This document shows, in pieces, positions 55,605 to 63,133 of a stretch of DNA of 64,000 bases (the first letter of the stretch is position 1; each line of letters begins with the position of its first letter). The notes under the pieces were generated by a model, which searched no databases, was not told the origin of the DNA, and saw nothing but the letters and a program-made list of their open reading frames with translations. The stretch is from Fimbriimonadaceae bacterium (GTDB lineage Bacteria; Armatimonadota; UBA10988): the NCBI GenBank assembly GCA_020850355.1, contig JADZEX010000037.1:186001-250000 (forward strand). The letters are read 5' to 3'. Position numbers and translations under genes: made by a program.

Positions 55605-55678
55605 CGCGCCTGGCAGGATTCGAACCTGCGACCGTCGGCTTAGAAGGCCGCTGCTCTGTTCCACTGAGCTACAAGCGC
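55605..55678 (-). tRNA. tRNA-Arg, anticodon UCU
   Basis: 74 bases folded by eye. The acceptor stem GCGCUUG pairs with CAGGCGC, the discriminator is G, the D arm is GCUC/GAGC, the anticodon loop is CUUCUAA (anticodon UCU) and the T arm is GCAGG-UUCGAAU-CCUGC. The 27-43 pair is a G-A mismatch. CCA is not encoded. It decodes AGA and AGG, rare codons in such a GC-rich genome. A promoter lies immediately upstream. Confidence 0.95.
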
Positions 55679-55688
55679 TGAGGGCCCG

Positions 55689-55718
55689 ATTCTACGGGCT
55701 GGGAGACGGTGGCGTCAA
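55689..55718 (-). promoter_or_regulatory. Promoter of tRNA-Arg
   Basis: Minus strand: TTGACG (55718-55713), 18 bases, TAGAAT (55694-55689). Transcription would start about 4 bases before the mature tRNA 5' end. Confidence 0.65.
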
Positions 55719-55738
55719 GCCAACGGTTGGCGCCGGCC

Positions 55739-58700
55739 TCACTGCAACAGCACCTCGACGCTCTGCCCGGCGGTCAGCCGCAATGGCTCGGCGAACTTCA
55801 CGACGACGCGGGTGCCCTCAAGTTGCAGCGTCACGGCGACCGCCTGGTCGCCGACCCGGACCGTCGCGGTGGTCGGCGGCTGCGCTACGGTGAGCGCCAG
55901 GGATTGTAGTCGGAGCTGCCCGAAGGCGACCTCGACGCGGTTGGTCTGCCGGGTGCCGGAGCGGGTCTGCGCCAGGCTGCCCCAGCCCTCGGCCGCGGTG
56001 AAAGCGGCGCGGAAGGCTTCGGGGGCCAGCCGTGGGCTGAAGCCCAGGTGGCCGGCCGGGCCGTCGTACTCCCAGCCACAGGCCGCGGTGAAGGCGCCGT
56101 AGCTGGCCATCGCCCGGGCGTAGTGGTCGCCGCACTCGATCTCGTTGTAGGGATTACGCCGCGCGGCGTGGTAGCGGTCGTGGATCGCCCGGCAGACCGC
56201 CAGACCTTCCGGCACCAGGCCTTCCCAGATCATGTGCGCCGCGGCCTGGTACTCGAAGCCGCTCATGCACTCGTTGAAGTACATCGCGAACCCGCCCATC
56301 GCCGGCTCGTCGCCGGTGCCGTGGATCAGCGGGTCGGGGCCTTTCGGGAAGGTGGCCATCAGCAGGCCGCCCTCGCCCGGCATCGCGAACCAGCGCCCGG
56401 ACTTGAACTTGGCGCGGTGCGGACCCACATCGGGCGCGAAGTTGTACTTGTAGAGCGCCGCCAGCGCCGACTTGACCTGTGCTTCGGGCAGCAGCCGGCC
56501 GAGCCCGACGATGCGCGCCCAGTGGTCGCCGAAGACCTGGTCGATGGAGCAGCCCTCGGCGGAGCGGACCGCCTGCGGCTGTGCCGGGTCGGGCCGGTGG
56601 ATGAAGTACTCCCCGTTGAACAACTCGCGGCTGATCCGCTGCGCGCCGCGCTCGGCAAGCTGGCGGCAGCGCTGCGCGAAGGCGGCGTCGCCCTGCAGGC
56701 TGGCCATCGCCTCGGCGGCCCGCAACATCGCCACGTAGAGCCCCGACAGCCAGGCCACCGGGCCGAACCAGTCGGCGTCGAGGGTGTTGTGCTGGCGACC
56801 CGTGAGCACCCCATCGTCGTCGCCGTCCTGCGCGATGGCGTACTCGACCGCGCGCTTCACGCGCGGCCAGATCCGCTTCAGGAACTCCCCGTCGGGGCTC
56901 ATCTGGTGCTCGCGGTAGGCCCGCAACACCGTGCCGCAGTGGCCGTCCGCCGCGAAGCTTTCAGCCGTCTCGCCACGGAACCGAATCAACCCACTGGCGA
57001 CTTGCGCCGAGCCGAAGTCGACCTGCTCCCGCGTGATCTGCTCCAGCTCCGGAAACAGCCGGGCGACCGCCTGGGCGTAGTGCCAGACGTGGCAGCAGGT
57101 GCCGTAACAACAGCCGACGCCCTCCCAGCCCCAGAAGCGCCCCGAGGCGAAGCGGTGGCAGGTCGAGGTAGCCAGGATGCTGGTGTTGGCGAAGGTCCGG
57201 TCGAGGAACCACCAGGGCAGCGTCGAGTCGTACCAGGTGCGCTGCCACAGCCGGGTCGCCGCGCCCAGTTCGCGGTGACGCGCCGCCAGTGCGGTGGCGA
57301 CGGCCGTGGCGTCGGGCCAGCGGGTGGCGTAGTGCCGACCGGTCAGCCCGTGGCCGCGGTGGATCTCGAGGTTCGGGAAGTGCCAGCAGATCGCGAAGGT
57401 GACGGTCTGCGAGGCCCCCGGCGCGAGCGTCAACGGCCGCGACAGCGTGCCCACCAATGGCTGCCCGAAGGGCCGCTCGACCGCCTCCTGGCTCTCGCCG
57501 AGGCGGCCGGCGAAGACGCCGAGCGGGACATCGCCGCGGGGCAGGGCGGGCACCGCGCGGTCGGTCGGCTGGGCGTCCAGCAGGCAGAACGCGGCTGAGC
57601 CGAAGTCTGGGGCCTCCGCCAAGGGCAGCACCGGGCCGGGCAAATCGCTCTGCACCAGGTGGTCGAAGCCCACGTTGCCCCAGCCGCCGGACTCGTTGTC
57701 GACGATCTGCACCTGCGCCGAGCGACCCTCCCAGGCGCGGACATCCCAGGAGTGCGGCTGCATCCGGTTGTCGGCCTGGCCAGTCGCCGTCAGCACCTGC
57801 TGGCCAGCGACCAGCAGGTTGACGCAGGTCCGACCGGCCGCGTTGCCACCGCCGATCAGGAAGTTGAGGTAGTGCCGCTCCAGCTTGAACGGCGGGCTGG
57901 TCAAGGTCCCGGTGTGCCGGTCACCGCCCCCGACATCCTCGCCGTTACGGGTGTTGTGGGTGTTCACCACCCGCTTGCCCGCGCCGCCAACCGCGCCCTG
58001 GTAGCCCGGCATCCGGCTCATCTCGAGCGGGCCCGGGCCGAAGGCGGTGCCGGTCGCCGTCCAGGCGCCGTAGGTCTCCTGTTCGAAGTCGGCCACCAGC
58101 AGGTCCGGCCGAGCCTCGCCCACGCCGGCCGGCGCCGGTTTGGCGCTGGAAGCAATCGCCAGCAGACCATCTCGCCGCAGCACCTCCTGGCGGCTGATCC
58201 CGCTGCGCTGCGCGGCCGTGTCGACGCAGACCAGGTTCTGCAGCCAGCCCGCCAGCTCCGCCGTGACCGCGGCAGCCGAGGTGTTGGTGACGGTGACCTC
58301 CAGCAGGGTGGCTGGGTAGCTGCTGTCGGCGACGCGCAACGGGATGAACGGCGAGTAGGCCTCGAGTCGGGCGGTCAGCGGACAGGCCGGGTCACGGTAC
58401 TCGACCAGGCCAAGCGGGTACTCACCCGCGAAGCGGACATCGGCCCAGCCGCTGGCATCGAGCGGGCGCACCTCGGTCCGATCAGCCTGCGTCACCAGCA
58501 GCGCCAGGCCCTGCTGCACCACGGGCGACGGTTGCAGCGGGTTGGCGTAGTGGCTGCCGTTGGTCTCGTGGCGCCGGTTCCAGAGGTCCCAGTGCCACAG
58601 CCGGCCGTCGCCACCCAGGTAGAGCTGCCCGGCGCAGATCCCCCCGACCGGCAAGCCGATCCGCTGCAGCTCCGGGCCGCGGTACCAGGTGCGCTCGCCC

Positions 58701-58909
58701 CGGGCAAGAAGCGACTTGACCCACTCCCGGTCGAGCTTCTTGTCGGCCGGCACATACTTCTCGAAGTCGGCCGCCTCGAACGGTCCGGCCATCGCCCGCC
58801 CTGGCAGCAACGCCGCGGCGGTACCCAGCGCGGCCAGGGTCAGGAACCCGCGGCGTTCGAGCCCACCACAGCCGCCGTCGCAGTGGCAGTCGGCGGGAGG
58901 GTCGGTCAT
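55739..58909 (-). CDS. GH116-type glycoside hydrolase with Tat signal and an inserted beta-sandwich domain
   Basis: 1056 residues; the ATG at 58909 overlaps the small gene upstream (ATGA) and has GAGGAG. A Tat-type signal with R19-R20 (RRGFLTLAALG) follows a cysteine-rich start (CHCDGGCGG). The N-domain of GH116 follows (GLPVGGICAGQLYLGGDG), and the (alpha/alpha) barrel has nucleophile candidate E596 in GRFWGWEGVG, then CCHVWHYAQA, and acid/base candidate D711 in NTLDADW. A beta sandwich is inserted at about 270-430 (VADFEQETYGAWTATGTAF, GGGNAAGRTCVNL), similar to domains of GH32/levanase proteins. Likely an exported beta-glucosidase or beta-xylosidase. It is co-transcribed with the symporter. 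Confidence 0.9.
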   Translation of the reverse strand: MTDPPADCHCDGGCGGLERRGFLTLAALGTAAALLPGRAMAGPFEAADFEKYVPADKKLDREWVKSLLARGERTWYRGPELQRIGLPVGGICAGQLYLGGDGRLWHWDLWNRRHETNGSHYANPLQPSPVVQQGLALLVTQADRTEVRPLDASGWADVRFAGEYPLGLVEYRDPACPLTARLEAYSPFIPLRVADSSYPATLLEVTVTNTSAAAVTAELAGWLQNLVCVDTAAQRSGISRQEVLRRDGLLAIASSAKPAPAGVGEARPDLLVADFEQETYGAWTATGTAFGPGPLEMSRMPGYQGAVGGAGKRVVNTHNTRNGEDVGGGDRHTGTLTSPPFKLERHYLNFLIGGGNAAGRTCVNLLVAGQQVLTATGQADNRMQPHSWDVRAWEGRSAQVQIVDNESGGWGNVGFDHLVQSDLPGPVLPLAEAPDFGSAAFCLLDAQPTDRAVPALPRGDVPLGVFAGRLGESQEAVERPFGQPLVGTLSRPLTLAPGASQTVTFAICWHFPNLEIHRGHGLTGRHYATRWPDATAVATALAARHRELGAATRLWQRTWYDSTLPWWFLDRTFANTSILATSTCHRFASGRFWGWEGVGCCYGTCCHVWHYAQAVARLFPELEQITREQVDFGSAQVASGLIRFRGETAESFAADGHCGTVLRAYREHQMSPDGEFLKRIWPRVKRAVEYAIAQDGDDDGVLTGRQHNTLDADWFGPVAWLSGLYVAMLRAAEAMASLQGDAAFAQRCRQLAERGAQRISRELFNGEYFIHRPDPAQPQAVRSAEGCSIDQVFGDHWARIVGLGRLLPEAQVKSALAALYKYNFAPDVGPHRAKFKSGRWFAMPGEGGLLMATFPKGPDPLIHGTGDEPAMGGFAMYFNECMSGFEYQAAAHMIWEGLVPEGLAVCRAIHDRYHAARRNPYNEIECGDHYARAMASYGAFTAACGWEYDGPAGHLGFSPRLAPEAFRAAFTAAEGWGSLAQTRSGTRQTNRVEVAFGQLRLQSLALTVAQPPTTATVRVGDQAVAVTLQLEGTRVVVKFAEPLRLTAGQSVEVLLQ

Positions 58910-59061
58910 CGCGGGCGCTCCTCGACCGCGTCAGCCTCAACCGTCCGGAAGAGCACCCGCAGATCGCGCCAGCCGAAGCGGGTGACCTGCACCCAGAGGT
59001 AGGTGAAAACTACCAGCCCACCGAACCAGGTGATCGTCCAGAGCAGCTTCCAGAAGCCCAT
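58906..59061 (-). CDS. 51-residue single-pass membrane protein coupled to the symporter
   Basis: The start ATG (59061) comes one base after the symporter stop, and its TGA (58908-58906) overlaps the GH116 start (ATGA). The protein begins MGFWKLLWTITWFGGLVVFT and continues YLWVQVTRFGWRDL, which is one hydrophobic helix followed by a charged tail ending VEADAVEERPR. It is too small for most gene finders. Coupling on both sides and the membrane helix suggest an auxiliary subunit of the sodium/solute symporter. I know no named family for it. Confidence 0.8.
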   Translation of the reverse strand: MGFWKLLWTITWFGGLVVFTYLWVQVTRFGWRDLRVLFRTVEADAVEERPR

Positions 59062-59062
59062 G

Positions 59063-60589
59063 TCAGCCCTCCTCGCCCGGCTGCCGGGGAGTCAGCACCG
59101 AGCCGACCACGAACACGACGATCGCCATGCCCAGGGCGAACAGCCCGATCGCCTCGCCACTCCAGGTGATCCCCAGGCGGTCCTTGACGGGTCCCAGTCC
59201 AAGCAGCGCCAGGAACCCGCAGGCGAACGAGCCATAGGCGCCTGCCTTGCGGGCCCCACGCCAGTAGAGCCCGCCAACCAGCGTGGCGATAGCACCGCAG
59301 AAGTAGACGGCGCCGGTCAGGGCCATGTAGTCCCAGAGGTCCTCGCCGAGCTGGTACCAGAGGCCCCAGACCAGCAGGAAGATCCCCTGCGCCACCATGA
59401 AGGCCTGCGTGAAGCGGATCCGCCCGCGTTCGGTGAGCTTGTCCCCCAGCAGCGGCGCCAGGACGTCCTGCGTCAGCACGGCGCTCCAGGCGTGCAGGTA
59501 GGTGTTGTAGGTCGACATCGCGGCCGCCAGCATGCCGGCGGTGAGGATGCCGATCAGCCCGGCCGGCACCAACTGCGCCAGCGCGATGGGCATCGCCCGG
59601 AGGCTGACCTCCTGGGCCCCCGGTCCGGTGGCGTGCAGGAAAGCGTCGCGCAGCGCCGGCTGGCTGCCGAGGTAGACCAGCGCGCAGAGGCCCCAGAAGT
59701 AGGGCACCAGGAACCGGATCAGGAAGCCGACGGCGCCCCACGAGAAGGTCTTCTTGACGACCTCCTCATCGGCGGCGGCCGACGCCCGGAGGGCCGAGGT
59801 CTGCCACAGGCCGCACGACACCAGGCCCAGGACGCACATCCAGAGGACGTAGGTCGGGCCGACCGATCCCTCGTGCAACGGGTTGAAGCCGGCCGGGCCG
59901 AGCAGGTTCTCGACGCCGCTGACGACATCGCCCCAGCCCAGGCGGAGCATCAGGAAGACCGACACCACCACCAGGCTGAAGCCCATCACCACAAACTGCA
60001 GGTAGTCGGTTACCAGCACCGCCATCATGCCACCCAGGCAGGTGTACAACAGCACCAGCGCCAGCATGATGGTCATCGCGAGCTTCAGCGCGGTCGGGTC
60101 GGCAATGCCCATCACCGCGGTCACGAAGAGGGAGTCGGCCTTCAGGAACATGCCCATGTTGAGGATGCCCGAGAACGCCAGGATCAGCCCGCCCAGCACC
60201 CGCACGCCGCGGCCGTAGCGCTGTTCGTAGTACTCCGGAATGGTCATCGCGCCGCTCCGCCGGAGCGGTACCACGATGAACCCGGTGCGCCCGACGATCA
60301 GGGCCATGATGCAGGCGATCAGCGCGATGTGGAAGGCGGCGAAGCCCAGCGTGAAGCCCTTCTGGGCGCTGTACATCACCGTCACCAGCCCCATCTCGGT
60401 GGCGATGATGGTGGCCACCCCGAGGTAGGCCTGGACGGCCCGGTCGGCGACCACGTAGTCGGACATGGTGCGGATGAAGCGTTGCGCGTAAAGCCCGGCG
60501 ACGGTCGAGGCGACCAGGAAGAGGATCACGATCACCCAGTCGACGGCGCCGAAGTTGGTGCTCAGGTTGAGGTGGGCAAGTGGGTCCAT
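59063..60589 (-). CDS. Sodium:solute symporter (SSS family)
   Basis: 508 residues, about 13 membrane helices, normal length for the family. The N-terminus MDPLAHLNLSTNFGAVDW leads directly into the first helix. Family features: ATIIATEMGLVTVMYSAQKGF, LRRSGAMTIPEYYEQRYGR and GILTAGMLAAAMSTYNTYLHAWSAVLTQD (quoted in part), the last being the conserved helix with Ser/Thr that coordinates Na+. With the downstream GH116 enzyme it probably imports the sugar that this enzyme releases. Transcription is expected from the strong promoter at 60636-60665. Confidence 0.93.
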   Translation of the reverse strand: MDPLAHLNLSTNFGAVDWVIVILFLVASTVAGLYAQRFIRTMSDYVVADRAVQAYLGVATIIATEMGLVTVMYSAQKGFTLGFAAFHIALIACIMALIVGRTGFIVVPLRRSGAMTIPEYYEQRYGRGVRVLGGLILAFSGILNMGMFLKADSLFVTAVMGIADPTALKLAMTIMLALVLLYTCLGGMMAVLVTDYLQFVVMGFSLVVVSVFLMLRLGWGDVVSGVENLLGPAGFNPLHEGSVGPTYVLWMCVLGLVSCGLWQTSALRASAAADEEVVKKTFSWGAVGFLIRFLVPYFWGLCALVYLGSQPALRDAFLHATGPGAQEVSLRAMPIALAQLVPAGLIGILTAGMLAAAMSTYNTYLHAWSAVLTQDVLAPLLGDKLTERGRIRFTQAFMVAQGIFLLVWGLWYQLGEDLWDYMALTGAVYFCGAIATLVGGLYWRGARKAGAYGSFACGFLALLGLGPVKDRLGITWSGEAIGLFALGMAIVVFVVGSVLTPRQPGEEG

Positions 60590-60635
60590 CCGCTGCGGCC
60601 TACCCTTCCGGCGCCCGTCGGCGGCTCGCCGCGGG

Positions 60636-60665
60636 ATTCTAGGCCGGCGCCCGAAGCGGTGTCAA
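60636..60665 (-). promoter_or_regulatory. Promoter of the symporter / small protein / GH116 operon
   Basis: Minus strand: TTGACA (60665-60660), 18 bases, TAGAAT (60641-60636). Leader of about 40 bases to the symporter ATG at 60589. Confidence 0.65.
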
Positions 60666-60714
60666 GCGCAGGGACCGCGCCCGCGGCGCCGAACAGGTTG
60701 GCCGGGAGCGGGCC

Positions 60715-62841
60715 GTGCCGATGACCACCAACCCGATCGCCTGGATCGGCCTCCTGGCCACGACGGTGCCGGCCGTCGCGGAGCAGCCGACGGTCGTGCT
60801 GATCGGCGACTCCATTCGAATGGGCTACGAGCCGACGGTCCGAGCAGAGCTGGCGGCGGACGCCACAGTGGTCGCCCCGACCGAGAACTGCCGCCACTCC
60901 GGCGAGGTGCTGCGCAACCTGCAGGCCTGGGTGCTCGCCGCCCGCCCGCGGCTGGTCCACCTCAATGCCGGCCTGCACGAGATCTACCGCAACCCCGACG
61001 CCCCGCCGCAGCTCAGCGTGGCCCAGTACACCGCCAACCTGGAGGCCATCTTCCGACGCCTGGCCGAGGCCCAGATCCCGGCGGTCTGGTCCACCACGAC
61101 CCCGGTGATCGACGCCTGGTACCACCGCGCGAAGGGCTACGCCTGCCGCTGGAACCGCGACGTGGTGACCTACAACGAGGCGGCGGCCGGGGTGCTGGCG
61201 AAGTACCGGATCCCCGTCCTGGACCTCTACCAGGCCGTCTCCGAGCAGCCCGCGGCCGCCAGCGCAGCGCTCTACGCCGCCGACGGCGTCCACTTCAACG
61301 CCGCCGGCTGCCAGTTCCTCGGCCGGCGGGTCGCCGAGTTCGTGCGGCAACACCTCGCCGATCCGCTGCCGCGGCGCCCGTTCCGCTGTCTCTACAACTT
61401 CGAGATGCTGCTGCTCTGCAACCAGTACCCCCTGACGGCGGCCGCGGCCGGGGCCTACTTCGACAAGCTCGCCGGCAGTGCGGTCGATGCGGTGATGCTC
61501 TGCCCGCAGGCCTGGCGGGCCAGTCTCTGGCCCTCGACGGTCGACCCGTCGTGGCGACAGCCGCAGGGTCCGGCGAAGGTCTACCCGGCCAGCGGCTTCG
61601 CCTATCTGCAGGCTGGCGGCGATCCGGTGGCCGACCTGCTGGCAGTGGCCAGGCGGCAGGGCCGGGGCTGCTTCCTGAGCTACCGGATGAACGACTTTCA
61701 CCACGTCGACAACCGCCACAGCCCAACGCATCCACAGTTCTGGAAGCAGCACCCCGAGTACTGGCTGGGCGACCGCGACGAGAACGCCTACGGCTGCCAG
61801 GACCACCGCCGCCTCCACAACTACGCGCTCGCCCCGGTGCGGGAGTGGTACCTGGCGCTGCTCACCGAGTTGCTCGAGCGGTACGATGTCGACGGGCTCG
61901 AACTCGACTTCATGCGCTGCCTGCGCTACTTCCACGACGCCGAGATCGACGCCGGTCGGCCGCTCCTGACCGACTTCGTCGGCCGGGTGCGGGCCCAGCT
62001 CGACCGTTGCGGGCAGCAGCGCGGCCGGCGTCTGGAGCTGGCCTTGAGGCTGCCGCCGGAACCGGCCATGGCGGCGGCCGCGGGGCTTGATCTGGCGACC
62101 TGGGCGGCCCGCGGCTGGGTCGACCGGATCACCGTGGCCCCGCAGTTCACCCAGACCACCGAACTGGACATCGAGGGCTACCGCTCCCTGGCTCCGGCGG
62201 CTTTCGTGCATGGTGAGCTGAACTTCCTGCTGGCCTACCAGCAGGAGCCCGGCTCAACGGTGCAGCACTACCGGCTGACGAACTTCCCGACCTACCGCGC
62301 GGCGGCCCACAACCTGCTCGCCCGCGGCGCCGACGGCGTCAGCGTCTTCAACTACGATTACGCCCGCCCCACCGACCGCAGCGTGCTGCCTGAGGGCTTG
62401 CGGGGGCTGACCGACCAGGAGTTCCTGAGCACCGCCGACAAGTGCTACAGCATCTACCGCGCCCATGCCGGCAGCACGCTGCCAGCCTACAACCAGGCCG
62501 ACCTGCAGCTCCACGTGCCGGACGACCTGCAGCGCGCCCCGGTGCAGGCCGTGCTGCTGCGCCTGGAGACGGAGCGGCCGCTGGCCGGGCAGCGGATCGT
62601 CGCCACGCTCAACGACACGCCGTTGACGGCGCTCGACCGCGCGCAGCCCGAGCTGTTCCCACCGCTCTCGCACAATCCCGCCAACGCAAGCCCGGCGCGC
62701 GTCCGCTGTTTCGCCGTGCCACCGGCAGCGCTGCGGGTGGGGTTGAACAAGATCCACCTCGAGAACCTCGATCAGGCCACGGCCGCGTGCCGCTTCTGGT
62801 CGCTCGAGCTGGCCATCGACCGCACCGGAGCCACCCGATGA
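60715..62841 (+). CDS. Fusion of SGNH hydrolase and family-10-like glycosidase, secreted
   Basis: 708 residues from a GTG at 60715 (GGGAG 6 bases upstream; an ATG two codons later is possible). Signal peptide to about 22 (IGLLATTVPAVAEQ). The SGNH domain (about 25-215) has GDSI with S33, HLNAGLHE and DGVHF with D190 and H193. The second half (from about 225) has SYRMNDFHHVDN and RYDVDGLELDFMR, the same barrel motifs as the gene at 17126-18622, then a short C-terminal beta domain. It may de-esterify and cleave the same glycan. It overlaps the cupin gene (ATGA). Confidence 0.87.
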   Translation: MPMTTNPIAWIGLLATTVPAVAEQPTVVLIGDSIRMGYEPTVRAELAADATVVAPTENCRHSGEVLRNLQAWVLAARPRLVHLNAGLHEIYRNPDAPPQLSVAQYTANLEAIFRRLAEAQIPAVWSTTTPVIDAWYHRAKGYACRWNRDVVTYNEAAAGVLAKYRIPVLDLYQAVSEQPAAASAALYAADGVHFNAAGCQFLGRRVAEFVRQHLADPLPRRPFRCLYNFEMLLLCNQYPLTAAAAGAYFDKLAGSAVDAVMLCPQAWRASLWPSTVDPSWRQPQGPAKVYPASGFAYLQAGGDPVADLLAVARRQGRGCFLSYRMNDFHHVDNRHSPTHPQFWKQHPEYWLGDRDENAYGCQDHRRLHNYALAPVREWYLALLTELLERYDVDGLELDFMRCLRYFHDAEIDAGRPLLTDFVGRVRAQLDRCGQQRGRRLELALRLPPEPAMAAAAGLDLATWAARGWVDRITVAPQFTQTTELDIEGYRSLAPAAFVHGELNFLLAYQQEPGSTVQHYRLTNFPTYRAAAHNLLARGADGVSVFNYDYARPTDRSVLPEGLRGLTDQEFLSTADKCYSIYRAHAGSTLPAYNQADLQLHVPDDLQRAPVQAVLLRLETERPLAGQRIVATLNDTPLTALDRAQPELFPPLSHNPANASPARVRCFAVPPAALRVGLNKIHLENLDQATAACRFWSLELAIDRTGATR

Positions 62842-63131
62842 TCCTCCGCGGGATCGCCGACCCCGCCCAGGCCGGGCGCGTGGTCTATGACATCACCGGC
62901 CACGCCGTCGAGCTGCGCCACTTCGTGATCCGCGAGACCACGGCCGACCGGCCGTTCGCCGCGCACAGCCATGCCGCGGCCGAGTTCTGGTTCATCCTGG
63001 ACGGCCACGGCACCCTGCTGCTGGCGGACCGCCGCGAAGCGGTCGGGCCGGGCGACCTGATCCGCCTCGACCCAGGGGTCGTCCACGGTCTCGAAAGCGA
63101 TCACCGGGTGCGCTGGATCTGCCTCGGCTGA
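62838..63131 (+). CDS. Small cupin-fold protein
   Basis: 97 residues; the ATG overlaps the preceding stop (ATGA). A single cupin barrel: motif 1 H43-x-H45-x-x-x-E49 (AHSHAAAEFWFILDG) and motif 2 with PGDLIRLDPGVVHGLE (H83) give three histidines and a glutamate for metal. Likely a cytosolic sugar isomerase-like or metal-binding protein linked to the fusion enzyme. Its stop is 2 bases from the convergent protease stop, within the palindrome CTGAGCTCAG (63128-63137). Confidence 0.87.
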   Translation: MILRGIADPAQAGRVVYDITGHAVELRHFVIRETTADRPFAAHSHAAAEFWFILDGHGTLLLADRREAVGPGDLIRLDPGVVHGLESDHRVRWICLG

Positions 63132-63133
63132 GC

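Noticed and set aside
56048-60724. Long plus-strand open frames opposite the GH116 and symporter genes
   Set aside because: No ribosome sites, biased Arg/Gly/His composition, and complete motifs of real families on the other strand.
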